From Pseudomonas sp. (lineage in GTDB: Bacteria; Pseudomonadota; Gammaproteobacteria; Pseudomonadales; Pseudomonadaceae): a DNA stretch of 64,000 nucleotides. The stretch is taken from the NCBI RefSeq assembly GCF_030690725.1, contig NZ_JAUYGD010000037.1, positions 1 to 64,000 of the forward strand. The letters run 5' to 3'. The position numbers and the translations under genes are program-made. The notes beneath the pieces were generated by a model. It was not told the DNA's origin. It saw only the letters and a list, made by a program, of their open reading frames with translations, and did not search any database. Positions 10,150-20,469 of the stretch are shown here, piece by piece. Each line of letters starts with the position of its first letter. Position 1 is the first letter of the stretch.

Positions 10150-10571
10150 GCCACAGCTCGATTGGACGGTTCCGGTAAAGCCGTGTTCAGACTGAACCCT
10201 TCATCCAGCCAGCCGCTGATGCCGCCGATCATTTCCTTGACTGGGTAGCCCAGCGCCGCAAGTTTCAGCGCCGCACGGTTGGCGCCGTTGCAGTGCGGCC
10301 CGGCGCAATACACCACAAACAGGCTGTTCTTGCTGTACTGCTGCATAAAGTCGGCAGTGATCAAGCGGTGTGCGATATTGATCGCTCCCGGTATATGACC
10401 CGAGGCGAACGCGTTGGGACCGCGCGCATCAACCAGCACGAAATCGACCTCGCCGGCCTGCTGGCTGGCATGCACATCGGAGCAGTCGGTTTCAAAGGTC
10501 AGGCGGTTGCTGAAATGCATCATGGCAATCGCGGATGGCGCGGCGGGTGTTTCACGAACCAGGCTTGGCAT
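10137..10571 (-). CDS. Single-domain rhodanese-like protein
   Basis: A 144-residue protein with the rhodanese fold: VDFVLVDARGPNAFASGHIPGA (domain motif) and an active loop VVYCAGPHCNGANRAALKL with the predicted catalytic C89, then MIGGISGWLDEGF near the C-terminus. The extended CAGPHCNG loop with a second Cys differs from the short CxxxxR loop of thiosulfate sulfurtransferases, so a sulfur-relay or redox role is uncertain. A much longer frame continues upstream on this strand, but a GGAG site precedes the ATG at 10571 and the upstream part is the shadow of the opposite regulator gene. It is divergent from the GlxA-family regulator, a neighbour pairing that suggests control by it. Confidence 0.85.
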   Translation of the reverse strand: MPSLVRETPAAPSAIAMMHFSNRLTFETDCSDVHASQQAGEVDFVLVDARGPNAFASGHIPGAINIAHRLITADFMQQYSKNSLFVVYCAGPHCNGANRAALKLAALGYPVKEMIGGISGWLDEGFSLNTALPEPSNRAVACEC

Positions 10572-10670
10572 GGTCTTACTCCATTGGTGAGTGGTGGTGC
10601 GAGGCACTGTAACTTCAGCAAAGTTGCCGCTACAGTGGCGCACAAGACACTTACTGGTAGTTTTACGCCA

Positions 10671-11630
10671 ATGCATCAGGTTCCTGGTTTGGTCGCAATT
10701 CTGGCCTATGACGGCCTGTGCACCTTTGAATTCGGTATCGCGGTGGAGGTATTCGGTCTGCCGCGCCCCGAGTTCGATTTCCCCTGGTACGAGCACCGTA
10801 TCGTGGCCGTCGATCAGGGGCCGATGCGGGCCATGGGCGGCATCCAGGTTCTCGCGGATGGCGGTTTGGAGCAGCTGAAAAGCGCACACACCATCATCAT
10901 TCCCGGCTGGCGCAGCCGCACCGAGCCACCACCCGAACAATTGCTTGAAGCGCTGCATCAGGCCCATGCCGGTGGCGCGCGAATCGTGTCGATCTGCTCC
11001 GGCGTCTTCGTCCTGGCGGCCAGTGGTTTGCTCAACGGCCTGGGCGCCACCACCCATTGGCGCTACACCGATGAGCTGGCAAGCCGTTATCCGAGCATTA
11101 CGGTCGATCCGGATGTGCTCTATGTCGACTCCGGCCAGCTGATTACCTCCGCCGGCAGCGCCGCAGGAATAGATGCCTGCCTGCACCTGGTGGCCCGCGA
11201 CTTTGGTGCGCAGGTGGCCAATAGCGTGGCGCGCCGCCTGGTAACCCCACCACAACGCAGCGGCGGGCAGGTGCAATTTATTCCGGCACCGGTCAGCCGC
11301 ACGCCACGCAATGACTTGTCGGGCGTTATGCAGTGGGCCCGTGAACGCCTGCATGAGCCGCTGGATGTTGGGCAGTTGGCCAGTCGAGCAGCGATGAGCG
11401 AGCGGACTTTTCTGCGGCACTTCAGCGAGGCCACGGGATTGCCGCCGAAGTCCTGGCTCCAGCATGAGCGCCTGGCCCGGGCCAGGGAACTGCTGGAAAG
11501 CACCACCCTGAGCAGCGAGCAAATCGCCGAAATGTGCGGCTATCGTTCGGTAGAAAGTTTTCGCGTGGCGTTTCGCGGCAGCGTGGGTGTGCCGCCATCG
11601 CGCTACCGTGAACGCTTCGGTGCCCGTTAA
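10671..11630 (+). CDS. GlxA/FtrA-type AraC family transcriptional regulator
   Basis: A 319-residue protein. Residues 1-190 form a DJ-1/PfpI-like domain (GLVAILAYDGLCTFEF at the start, IVSICSGVFVLAASGLL with the nucleophile-elbow Cys), and residues ~215-315 an AraC DNA-binding domain with two helix-turn-helix units (VGQLASRAAMSERTFLRHF and SEQIAEMCGYRSVESFRVAF). This is the architecture of GlxA/FtrA regulators. It lies 99 bases from the divergent rhodanese gene and is likely to control it and itself. The effector is unknown. The longer frame starting at 10293 reads through the opposite rhodanese gene; ATG at 10671 gives the family-like N-terminus. Confidence 0.85.
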   Translation: MHQVPGLVAILAYDGLCTFEFGIAVEVFGLPRPEFDFPWYEHRIVAVDQGPMRAMGGIQVLADGGLEQLKSAHTIIIPGWRSRTEPPPEQLLEALHQAHAGGARIVSICSGVFVLAASGLLNGLGATTHWRYTDELASRYPSITVDPDVLYVDSGQLITSAGSAAGIDACLHLVARDFGAQVANSVARRLVTPPQRSGGQVQFIPAPVSRTPRNDLSGVMQWARERLHEPLDVGQLASRAAMSERTFLRHFSEATGLPPKSWLQHERLARARELLESTTLSSEQIAEMCGYRSVESFRVAFRGSVGVPPSRYRERFGAR

Positions 11631-11632
11631 AT

Positions 11633-12133
11633 CTAGCCCTCGCTTGCCCGCTCGACCCGGCACTGGAAGCAGTTGAACTTGGAGCGGATATGCACGTAGG
11701 CCACGCTGGGGTCGCGAAGAATCTGCTGACAGACCGCTGTTAACTCTTTGCCTGACACCACCTGGCCGGTGTCGTAACGAATCCAGTCGTCACTGCCGTA
11801 GCCACGCACAATCGCCGGTTCCAGAAACGCAAACCAGGCAGGCAATGTCGCCTGTTCATACCGTTCACAGGGTTGCTGATGCAGAAAGATCGGTCCAGTT
11901 TCGGCATAGGGTTGCAGCGCCGCAAAGGGCCGGTAAGCCAACACCAGTTTGGTGGCGCCGGGGGTAATCAGGTTCAAGCAGTGTCTGCAGGGATTGGCCA
12001 GGCCTTCAGCCGGCCGTTGCACGGGTAACTGGCCGTTGGCATCCAGCCCGCCCTGCCAGATATGCATGGCCTCGGCACTGGCTATGCCGCGAACGCGCAA
12101 CGCAATGGGCGCTGCATCAGTGGATGGGTTCAT
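11633..12133 (-). CDS. DUF1203 domain-containing protein
   Basis: A 166-residue soluble protein. The stretch NPCRHCLNLITPGATKLVLAYRPF with its CxxC pair, the segment GPIFLHQQPC and the C-terminal SKFNCFQCRVER with another CxxC are typical of DUF1203. The four cysteines could bind metal, though the family function is unknown. The ATG at 12133 has AAGGAG about 9 bases upstream, so the longer frame to 12199 is rejected. The gene is convergent with the AraC regulator, whose stop codon is only 2 bases away, so the two transcripts must meet here. Confidence 0.8.
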   Translation of the reverse strand: MNPSTDAAPIALRVRGIASAEAMHIWQGGLDANGQLPVQRPAEGLANPCRHCLNLITPGATKLVLAYRPFAALQPYAETGPIFLHQQPCERYEQATLPAWFAFLEPAIVRGYGSDDWIRYDTGQVVSGKELTAVCQQILRDPSVAYVHIRSKFNCFQCRVERASEG

Positions 12134-12291
12134 CGCCAAGCTCCTTTGTCCGGGGTGTGCGACAGACCTTAGCCAGCGGAAATGCTGCCCGCTATGCACT
12201 TTTGGCTTTCAAACTTCTGGGCTTTTGCTCAACGCCTGGTGCGCCGTTATGCTCGCGCAAATCCAATGGCTTTCTACAGGGAGCGTTATCC

Positions 12292-12696
12292 ATGCTTGGC
12301 AAACTGCTGGTGACCCTTGGCATCGTGTTTTATGCCGTGGTGGTGCCGATTTTCGAGCTGAACGACTCGCATGTGTTTAACCCAAGCTGGGAGGCCCATG
12401 CGCGTTTGCATGAGGTCTGGCAGCTGGCGACCAATTGCGCGATTGGCGCGTTCTCGTTCTGGCTGGTGTGGTTTAGAGCCAACCTGCGCCTGAGCAGCCT
12501 GATGACATTCTTCGTCACCGGCGGCTTTCTCCTGGCCTATGCCTTGCGCGGCAGCTATGGCGGCTCGATGGTGTTGTCCGATGGTTCGGAAAAAATGATC
12601 CTGGGCATCAATCTGGGCTTGTTTGCCTATTCGCTGGCGATCATCCTTGCGCTGCTAGCCCTGTATCTGGATCGCTCAAACAGGCCTGCAACTTAA
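12292..12696 (+). CDS. Four-helix membrane protein of unknown function
   Basis: A 134-residue protein with four predicted membrane spans: residues 3-20 (GKLLVTLGIVFYAVVVPI), ~45-60, ~70-84 and ~104-124. The loop HVFNPSWEAHARLHEVW is rich in His/Trp and may face the periplasm. I do not recognise a named family. The ATG at 12292 is preceded by GGGAG and replaces a longer spurious frame. It lies upstream of dsbB in the same direction with a 74-base gap that contains a GC-rich imperfect hairpin, so linkage to dsbB is uncertain. Confidence 0.6.
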   Translation: MLGKLLVTLGIVFYAVVVPIFELNDSHVFNPSWEAHARLHEVWQLATNCAIGAFSFWLVWFRANLRLSSLMTFFVTGGFLLAYALRGSYGGSMVLSDGSEKMILGINLGLFAYSLAIILALLALYLDRSNRPAT

Positions 12697-12770
12697 ATTC
12701 GCGCCGAGCATCTGATGCCTCGGCAGAGTATCTGCCTCAGTCAATGCGAACGCCTCTACCGGAGATTCAG

Positions 12771-13271
12771 ATGTCCCGCGCCACCTCAATCAAGCCTCTG
12801 CTCGCCCTGATTGCTCTCGCCTGCTTTGCCATGCTCGGCGGTGCCTTGCTGCTGCAGCATTTGGCCGGTTGGGAGCCTTGCACCCTGTGTATTCAGATTC
12901 GCCTGTGGCTGCTCTGTGGTGGCGTTGTCAGTCTGTTGATTCTGGCCGCAGAAGCCCTCGGCCTGCGTTGGCTGACCTTGCCGCTCTGGCCGTTACTACT
13001 GGCCGCTGCGGGTATGGCAGTGTATGACAACACGCACCTGGTGCTGATCGAAACCGGCGTGCTGGAAAGCTCCAGTTGCTCGCCCTTCCCCTTCTATGCC
13101 TTCTACCTGCCACTGCATGACTGGCTGCCCAGCGTATTTATGAGCGCCGGCGTGTGCGGGCAGAACGACTACAGCATCCTCGGTCTGTCGTTTACCCACT
13201 GGACCCTGCTCAGCGTCGCCCTACTCTTGGCTTTGTGTCTGTTTACGGCCTGGCGCGCCGCACGTCGCTGA
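12771..13271 (+). CDS. dsbB: Disulfide bond formation protein DsbB
   Basis: A 166-residue inner-membrane protein with four spans. The first periplasmic loop carries the quinone-linked CxxC (WEPCTLCIQIRLWLL), and the second loop has the Cys pair in SSCSPFPFYAF and SAGVCGQNDYS. That is the complete DsbB set, which reoxidises periplasmic DsbA and passes electrons to ubiquinone. The ATG at 12771 has CCGGAGATTCAG just upstream, favouring it over the earlier in-frame start at 12744. A GC-rich hairpin follows the stop. No dsbA is adjacent. Pseudomonads often encode more than one DsbB; which paralogue this is cannot be told here. Confidence 0.92.
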   Translation: MSRATSIKPLLALIALACFAMLGGALLLQHLAGWEPCTLCIQIRLWLLCGGVVSLLILAAEALGLRWLTLPLWPLLLAAAGMAVYDNTHLVLIETGVLESSSCSPFPFYAFYLPLHDWLPSVFMSAGVCGQNDYSILGLSFTHWTLLSVALLLALCLFTAWRAARR

Positions 13272-14592
<1,321 letters not shown>

Positions 14593-14665
14593 GACGTGCG
14601 CCATCGCACTCCACGCCCTCACCAAGTGCAGTAACCTGCGCGCCGCTCTAACTAGCCCCTCGCCC

Positions 14666-14688
14666 ATCCCTGGTTGATCACCAGGGAT
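14666..14688 (+). terminator. Hairpin between the two dctP genes
   Basis: A perfect 9-bp stem (ATCCCTGGT and ACCAGGGAT, 5-base loop) lies 74 bases after copy 1. There is no good T-run, so it may attenuate or stabilise rather than fully terminate. Confidence 0.45.
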
Positions 14689-14773
14689 GCCGGCAAAAAG
14701 CCGCTACGCTTTAACCTGGGTTTAAACCCCGACTATTCAAGACTGCTCGCCTGCCTCAACCAAGGACTCACCT

Positions 14774-15781
14774 ATGTTCAAGTCGATTGCTGTTATAGCC
14801 GTTGGCACCCTGCTGTTCAGTGCATTCAACCTCTGCAACGCTCAAGAACAGGAGCCCATCCTGATCAAGTTTGCCCATGTCGCCGATGAGCACACGCCCA
14901 AGGGCCAGGGCGCACTGCTGTTCAAACAGCTGGTCGATCAACGCCTGGCAGGCAAGGTCAACGTCGAGGTTTACCCGACATCCAGCCTATTTGGCGATGA
15001 CAACGAATTGCAGGCTTTGGCTAACAATGAGGTGCAATTGCTGGCGCCGTCGCTGGCCAAGTTCGAGAAATACACCAAACAACTGCAAGTCTTCGACCTG
15101 CCCTTCCTGTTCGATGATCTGGAAGCCGTAACGCGCTTCCAGAAACGCGCCAAGGGCCGCCAATTGCTGCGTTCCATGGAGGCGCATAACATCATTGGTC
15201 TGGCGTATTGGCATAACGGCATGAAGCAGCTCTCGGCAACCAAAGCGCTGCACGTGCCCAGCGATGCAGCGGGTTTGAAGTTCCGTATTCAGCCCTCCAG
15301 CGTGCTGGAAGCGCAGTTCTATCAGATCGGTGCGACGCCACTGGCCATGCCTTTTGCCGAAGTCTTCGACGCGCTGCAGAGCGGCAAGGTGCAAGGCACC
15401 GAAAATGCCTGGTCAAACATCTACACCAAGCAGTTGCACACCCTGCAGCCGTTTATCACCGAGACCAACCACGGTGCGCTCGACTACATGCTGGTCAGTA
15501 ACCAGCGTTTCTGGTTTTCCATTCCTCACCATATCCGCAGTGAGCTGGAAGCCATCATTGATGAAGTGAGTTTTGAGGTGAACCGCCAATCCGAGGCCGC
15601 CAATCGCGCTGATCGTCAGCGTATCGAGGCGTCGGGCAGCAGCCAGATCATCAGCCTCAGCGACGAACAACGCGCCGCCTGGCGCGCCGCTATGCAACCG
15701 GTTTGGCAGCAGTTTGAAGCCGACATCGGTGCAGACATCCTCAAAGCCGCGCAAACGGTTAACCGCAAAAACCGCGAATAG
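14774..15781 (+). CDS. TRAP transporter solute-binding protein DctP, copy 2
   Basis: A 335-residue paralogue of the preceding gene, with a signal peptide (about 1-23, ending FNLCNAQ). By eye it is roughly four-fifths identical to copy 1, with long identical blocks (for example [20 protein letters not shown] and [16 protein letters not shown]). Differences concentrate in the signal peptide, in the DEHTPKGQ loop and near the pocket-lining stretch (FYQIGATPLAMPF versus [13 protein letters not shown]). AAGGA lies 8 bases before the ATG. It arose by tandem duplication and may have a shifted ligand preference or expression. No membrane subunits follow; a convergent terminator separates it from opmB. 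Confidence 0.88.
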   Translation: MFKSIAVIAVGTLLFSAFNLCNAQEQEPILIKFAHVADEHTPKGQGALLFKQLVDQRLAGKVNVEVYPTSSLFGDDNELQALANNEVQLLAPSLAKFEKYTKQLQVFDLPFLFDDLEAVTRFQKRAKGRQLLRSMEAHNIIGLAYWHNGMKQLSATKALHVPSDAAGLKFRIQPSSVLEAQFYQIGATPLAMPFAEVFDALQSGKVQGTENAWSNIYTKQLHTLQPFITETNHGALDYMLVSNQRFWFSIPHHIRSELEAIIDEVSFEVNRQSEAANRADRQRIEASGSSQIISLSDEQRAAWRAAMQPVWQQFEADIGADILKAAQTVNRKNRE

Positions 15782-15797
15782 CACTCCCTGAGCCTTG

Positions 15798-15840
15798 AGC
15801 GTCAATACGGCGGTAGTCCGTACTGACGCTTGGCTTGTTT
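15798..15840. terminator. Bidirectional terminator between dctP2 and opmB
   Basis: An imperfect 12-bp stem (AGCGTCA-a-TACGG pairing with CCGTA-c-TGACGCT) around a 7-base loop lies between two convergent genes, followed on the plus strand by TTGGCTTGTTT. Placement fits termination from both sides. Confidence 0.65.
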
Positions 15841-17365
15841 AGCGGTCTTCTTGCTTTTGCTCTTGCACCTCTAAATCACCCTGCCAACCACCACCCAGCG
15901 CAGCGATCAGTTGCACGCTGGCGGTCAAACGGCTGCCCAGCAGGCTGAGATTGCTGCGTTCGTTGTTCAGCGCCGTGGCCTGCACGTTGACCACGCTGTT
16001 GAAGTCCACGGTGCCGGCGCGGTACTGGTTTTCGATCAGGCGCAGGGATTCACGGGCGGCGTCCAGCGCTTCCTGCTGGATCACGGCTTCCTGCTGCAGT
16101 ACGCGCAGTTGCACCAGGTAGTCCTCCACCTCACGGAAGCTGTCGAGCACCGCTTGGCGGTATTGCGCCACGGTCTGGTCGTAGGCCGCTTCGCTGCGTT
16201 CCAGCTCGGCGCTGCGCGCGCCGCCATCGAACAGAGTCAGTGCCAGCTGCGGGCCGAGCGACCAGAAGCGGTTGGGCAGATCGATCCAGTCGGCAAAGCT
16301 GCTGCCGCGGTAACCGCCGCTGGCGGAGATGGTCAGATCCGGATACCAAGCGGCTTCTGCTACGCCGATCTCGGCGTTGGCGGCTATCACCCGGCGCTCC
16401 GCAGCAGCCACATCCGGGCGGCGCTCCAGCAGTTGCGATGGCAATGCCACAGGGATTTCCGGCAGCGCGGGCAATTGCTCACGCACGACGATGCTGAGCT
16501 CGCTGGGCGGTACGCCGATCAGCACAGCAATCGCATGTTCCAGCTGGGCGCGCTGCCATTTCAAATCGATGGCCTGGGCCTGGGTGCTTTTCAGCTGGGT
16601 CAGCGCCTGGCTGACGTCGGATTTCGGCACGATGCCGGCGTTGTACTGGTTCTCGGTGAGTTTCAGCGAGCGAGCGTAGGCCGCGACTGTGGCATCGAGA
16701 AGACGCTGCTGATCGTCCAGCACGCGCAGTTGCAGGTAGTTCTGCACCAGTTCTGCCTGCAGGCTGAGCTTTAACGCAGCCAGGTCTGCGGCGCTAGCCT
16801 CGAAACCGGCGCGACTGGATTCCAGCGAGCGGCGCAGCTTGCCCCAGATATCCAGTTCCCAGGCGGCATTCAGACTGAGGTCATAGCTGGTGGACACGCC
16901 GCTGTTGTTGGAGCTGGTGCCGCTGGACGTGCTCTGGCTCCCTGTGCCCTGCCCGCTGCGGCTGGCCCCGGAGCTACTCGACAGGCTCGGGTAGAACGCC
17001 GCTCGTGCACCGCGCACCAAAGCGCGAGCCTGGCGATATTGCGCCTCGCTGGCGGCCAGGTTCTGGTTGGAGATATTCAACCGCTCGACCAAAGCATTCA
17101 GCTCAGCATCGCCATACAACTGCCACCAGCTGCCGCGCTCCAGCACGTCGCCGGGCTTGGCCTGGGTCCAGCCTTCGATCTGTTTGAACTGCGCCGGGGT
17201 TTGCAACTGCGGGCGCTGATAATCCGGGCCGATGGCGCAGCCGCCTAACAATAAGCTGAGTGTAAGCAGCCCCATGTAGGAGCGGGCCATGCCCGCGAAT
17301 GGCTTGGCAACAGAAAAGGTTTCGCGAGCACGGCTCGTTCCTACGTGTGTGGGCAGCAGAGTCAT
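15839..17365 (-). CDS. opmB: Outer-membrane efflux channel of the MuxABC pump
   Basis: The 508-residue TolC/OprM-family lipoprotein carries the lipobox LLGGC (C42 in this reading) followed by AIGPDYQRPQLQTPAQF, then two OEP repeat domains (RNLAASEAQYRQARALVRGARA and ENQYNAGIVPKSDVSQAL in the first; ENQYRAGTVDFNSVVNVQ in the second). It forms the outer-membrane exit duct. The ATG at 17365 overlaps the muxC stop as ATGA, so the native start should be there. A 69-base REP doublet sits in frame between codon 7 and the hydrophobic core, adding 23 residues to the signal peptide N-region. ATG at 17275 is the alternative start if that leader is not used. Confidence 0.9.
   Translation of the reverse strand: MTLLPTHVGTSRARETFSVAKPFAGMARSYMGLLTLSLLLGGCAIGPDYQRPQLQTPAQFKQIEGWTQAKPGDVLERGSWWQLYGDAELNALVERLNISNQNLAASEAQYRQARALVRGARAAFYPSLSSSSGASRSGQGTGSQSTSSGTSSNNSGVSTSYDLSLNAAWELDIWGKLRRSLESSRAGFEASAADLAALKLSLQAELVQNYLQLRVLDDQQRLLDATVAAYARSLKLTENQYNAGIVPKSDVSQALTQLKSTQAQAIDLKWQRAQLEHAIAVLIGVPPSELSIVVREQLPALPEIPVALPSQLLERRPDVAAAERRVIAANAEIGVAEAAWYPDLTISASGGYRGSSFADWIDLPNRFWSLGPQLALTLFDGGARSAELERSEAAYDQTVAQYRQAVLDSFREVEDYLVQLRVLQQEAVIQQEALDAARESLRLIENQYRAGTVDFNSVVNVQATALNNERSNLSLLGSRLTASVQLIAALGGGWQGDLEVQEQKQEDR
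17276..17344. repeat. REP doublet (REPIN-like) inside the opmB 5' coding end
   Basis: Two inverted REP-type hairpins face each other: GTAGGAGCGGGCCATGCCCG at the left edge and CGAGCACGGCTCGTTCCTAC at the right edge, joined by about 28 bases. The GTAGGAGCGGGC head is the classic Pseudomonas REP core. The element is exactly 69 bases and is read through as 23 in-frame codons without a stop. Confidence 0.85.
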
Positions 17366-20300
17366 AACGGGGTTTCCAGAGCAGCGTCAGTGCGCACACC
17401 GCGCCAGCGGTTGACCCGGTGGCGCAGGCGGTCGAAATACAGGTAGATCACCGGCGTGGTGTAGAGGGTCAGCAGCTGGCTCAGCACCAACCCGCCGACA
17501 ATGGTGATGCCCAGCGGCTGGCGCATTTCTGCGCCTTCGGCGCTACTGAGCATCAGCGGCAGCGCGCCGAGAATCGCCGCCAGGGTGGTCATCATGATCG
17601 GCCTGAAGCGCAGCAGGCAGGCCTGGCGGATCGACTCCTCCGGGCTCAGGTGCTGCTGGCGTTCCAGCTGCAGCGCCAGGTCGATCATCAGAATGGCGTT
17701 CTTCTTGACGATGCCGATCAGCAGGAACAGACCGAGCAGCGAGATCAGGCTGAATTCGATGCTCATCAGCTGCAGCGCCAGCAGCGCGCCGACCCCAGCC
17801 GAGGGCAAGGTGGAGAGAATGGTCAGCGGGTGGATATAGCTCTCGTACAGCACGCCGAGGACGATATACACCACCACCAACGCCAGCAGGATCATCCACG
17901 GCTGGTTCTGCTGGGTCTGCTGGAAGGCACCGCCGGTGCCGCCGAGCATGCCCTGCACCTCGGTGGGTAAACCGACCCGAGCAACCGCGTTGTTGATCGC
18001 CTCGCTGGCCTGATCCAGGCTGACCCCTTCGGCCAGGGCGAAGCCGATGTTTTCTGCGGCGAACTGGCCCTGGTGATGCACGCGGTCTTCTTCCAGGCTG
18101 CGCTCCCAGCGGGCGAAACTGGATAACGGCACCCGCGCGCCCTCGGCGGTGATCAGCTGAATCTGGTCGAGGGTTTCCGGGTACTGGGCAAACTGCGGGT
18201 TGATCTCCATCACCACGCTGTACTGATTCAGGCTGTCGTAGATAGTCGACACCTGACGCTGGCTAAAGGCGTTATTCAGCACCGCGGTGATCATGTTCAT
18301 GTCCACACCCAGGCGCTTGGCCATGTCGCGGTCGACCACCAGGCGGATCTGCTGGGTGCCTTCGGCTTCCTTGGCGTCGATATCAGTCAGTTCCGGCAAG
18401 GCGCGCAGTGCTTCGCGCACCGGTGGCAGCCACTTGCGCAATTCGTCGAGATCGCCGGATAGCAGCATGTACTCGTTTTCCGAGCTACGCCCTTCCCGCC
18501 CGCCGATCTGCAGATCCTGATCGGGCATCAGGAACATCCGTCCGCCCGGCACTTTTGGCACCGACTGGCGCAGGCGGTTGATCACCTCCTGGGAGCTGAC
18601 CTTGCGTTCGGCGACCGGCTTGAGGCGCACGATCATAAAGGCGTTATTGATCCCGCCATTGCCGCCGATAAACCCGGCCACGCTGTCCACCGCAGGATCG
18701 GCCAGCACCGCGCGGCGGAAGATTTCCATCTTCGGCTGCATCACCTGAAACGACAGGCCGTCATCGCCACGGATCATGCCGATCAGCTGGCCGGTGTCCT
18801 GCTGCGGCATAAAGGTTTTCGGCACGCTGACAAACAGAAAGATATTCAGCGCGATGGTCGCCAGCAGGCTAAACAGCATCAGCAAGGAGTGCTTCAGTGC
18901 CCAGTCCAAACCGCGCGCGTAAAACGCCAGCACACGCGTCTGCACGGCCCCACCCCAACGCTGCATGGCACTGGGCTTATGCTCGGCGGTTTCGGCCTTG
19001 AGCCAGCGTGCGCAGAGCATCGGCGTCAGGGTCAGCGACACCAGTAGGGAAATCACGATGGCCACGGCCAAGGTGATGGAAAACTCGCGGAATAGCCGCT
19101 CGACGATGCCGCCCATAAACAGGATCGAGATAAACACCGCGACCAGCGACAGGTTCATCGCCAGCAAGGTGAAGCCCACCTCGCGCGCGCCCTTGAACGC
19201 CGCCGCCATGGGCGTTTCACCGGCCTCGATATGCCGCGAAATGTTTTCCAAGACGACGATGGCATCGTCCACCACCAGGCCGGTGGCGATAATCAGCGCC
19301 ATCAGCGACAGGTTGTTCAGGGAGAAATCCAGCAGGTACATCACCGCAAAGGTGCCGACCAGCGACACCGGTACGGCCAAGGCCGGAATCAGCGCCGCGC
19401 GCCAACGGCCGAGGAAGGCGAACACCACCAGAATCACCAGCACCACGGCGATCAGCAGAGTTTGCTCGGCCTCATGCAGGGTGGCGCGAATCACCGGCGA
19501 ACGGTCCATCGCCACTTCCAGCTCGATGCTGGCGGGAATCACCGCACGCAGAGCCGGCAGTTGCTCGCGAATACCGGCGATGGTTTCGATGATATTGGCC
19601 CCGGTCTGGCGGTTGATTACCAGCAGCACCGCCTGCTCATCGTTGAAGAAGCCGCTGTTGTAGCGGTCCTCGACGCCATCGGTAACGCTCGCCACATCGC
19701 CCAGGCGCACGGCCGCGCCGTCCTGGTAGCGAATGATCAGCGGCAGGTAATCGGCGGCTTTTTCCAGTTGATCACTGGCCTGCACCTGCCAGTGCCGCTC
19801 GGCATCTTCCACCGCGCCTTTCGGCCGCTTGGCGTTGGCTGCGCTGATGCTTTGGCGCACTTCATCCAGGGCGATGCCGTACTGATCGAGCAGGCGCGGC
19901 TCCAGGGCCACTCGCACGGCGGGCAAGGAGCTGCCGCCAATCTGCACTTCGCCGACGCCGGTTACCTGGGCGAGTTTCTGCGCCAGGATGGTCGAGGCCA
20001 CGTCGTACAGCTGGCCCTTGTTGAGTACATCGCTGGTAAGCGACAGCACCATGATCGGCGCCTGCGACGGGTTGACCTTGGCGTAGGTCGGCATGCTGCG
20101 CATACCGCTGGGCAGCAGCTCGCGTGAGGCATTGATCGCCGCCTGCACCTCGCGGGCGGCGGCGTTGATGTCTCGGTCCAGGTCGAACTGGATCATGATC
20201 CGCGTGTTGCCCTGACTGCTGCGGCTGTTCATCTGGCTGATGCCGGCGATGGTGCCGAGCGAACGCTCCAGCGGCGTGGCCACGCTGGACGCCATGATCT

Positions 20301-20469
20301 GCGGGCTGGCCCCCGGCAGGCTGGCCTGCACGGTGATCGTAGGGAAATCCATTTGCGGCAGCGGCGCTACCGGCAGCAGACCGAAGCTGACGCCGCCGAG
20401 CAGCAGAATCGCCAGGCTCAGCAGCAGCGTGGCCACCGGCCGGCGGATAAAGGGGCCGGAGAGGTTCAT
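17362..20469 (-). CDS. muxC: RND multidrug efflux transporter, MuxC subunit
   Basis: A 1035-residue HAE1-type RND permease of full length with twelve expected membrane spans: TM1 at about 11-30 ([20 protein letters not shown]), periplasmic porter domains from ~35-335 and ~560-850, and the TM4 proton-relay region [19 protein letters not shown], whose Asp pair conducts protons. It exports drugs from the periplasm together with MuxB as a heteromeric RND pump, a pattern known for MdtBC and MuxBC. The start codon overlaps the muxB stop (ATGA), and its own stop overlaps the opmB start, so the four genes form one tightly coupled operon. Confidence 0.95.
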   Translation of the reverse strand: MNLSGPFIRRPVATLLLSLAILLLGGVSFGLLPVAPLPQMDFPTITVQASLPGASPQIMASSVATPLERSLGTIAGISQMNSRSSQGNTRIMIQFDLDRDINAAAREVQAAINASRELLPSGMRSMPTYAKVNPSQAPIMVLSLTSDVLNKGQLYDVASTILAQKLAQVTGVGEVQIGGSSLPAVRVALEPRLLDQYGIALDEVRQSISAANAKRPKGAVEDAERHWQVQASDQLEKAADYLPLIIRYQDGAAVRLGDVASVTDGVEDRYNSGFFNDEQAVLLVINRQTGANIIETIAGIREQLPALRAVIPASIELEVAMDRSPVIRATLHEAEQTLLIAVVLVILVVFAFLGRWRAALIPALAVPVSLVGTFAVMYLLDFSLNNLSLMALIIATGLVVDDAIVVLENISRHIEAGETPMAAAFKGAREVGFTLLAMNLSLVAVFISILFMGGIVERLFREFSITLAVAIVISLLVSLTLTPMLCARWLKAETAEHKPSAMQRWGGAVQTRVLAFYARGLDWALKHSLLMLFSLLATIALNIFLFVSVPKTFMPQQDTGQLIGMIRGDDGLSFQVMQPKMEIFRRAVLADPAVDSVAGFIGGNGGINNAFMIVRLKPVAERKVSSQEVINRLRQSVPKVPGGRMFLMPDQDLQIGGREGRSSENEYMLLSGDLDELRKWLPPVREALRALPELTDIDAKEAEGTQQIRLVVDRDMAKRLGVDMNMITAVLNNAFSQRQVSTIYDSLNQYSVVMEINPQFAQYPETLDQIQLITAEGARVPLSSFARWERSLEEDRVHHQGQFAAENIGFALAEGVSLDQASEAINNAVARVGLPTEVQGMLGGTGGAFQQTQQNQPWMILLALVVVYIVLGVLYESYIHPLTILSTLPSAGVGALLALQLMSIEFSLISLLGLFLLIGIVKKNAILMIDLALQLERQQHLSPEESIRQACLLRFRPIMMTTLAAILGALPLMLSSAEGAEMRQPLGITIVGGLVLSQLLTLYTTPVIYLYFDRLRHRVNRWRGVRTDAALETPL

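Noticed and set aside
10572..11663. Extended N-terminus of the rhodanese gene (508-codon frame)
   Set aside because: It runs antisense through the AraC regulator and has no domain; a GGAG site and ATG at 10571 give the proper protein.
15911..16774. Long plus-strand frame inside opmB
   Set aside because: Shadow frame of the OprM-type coding sequence, no domain and no ribosome site.
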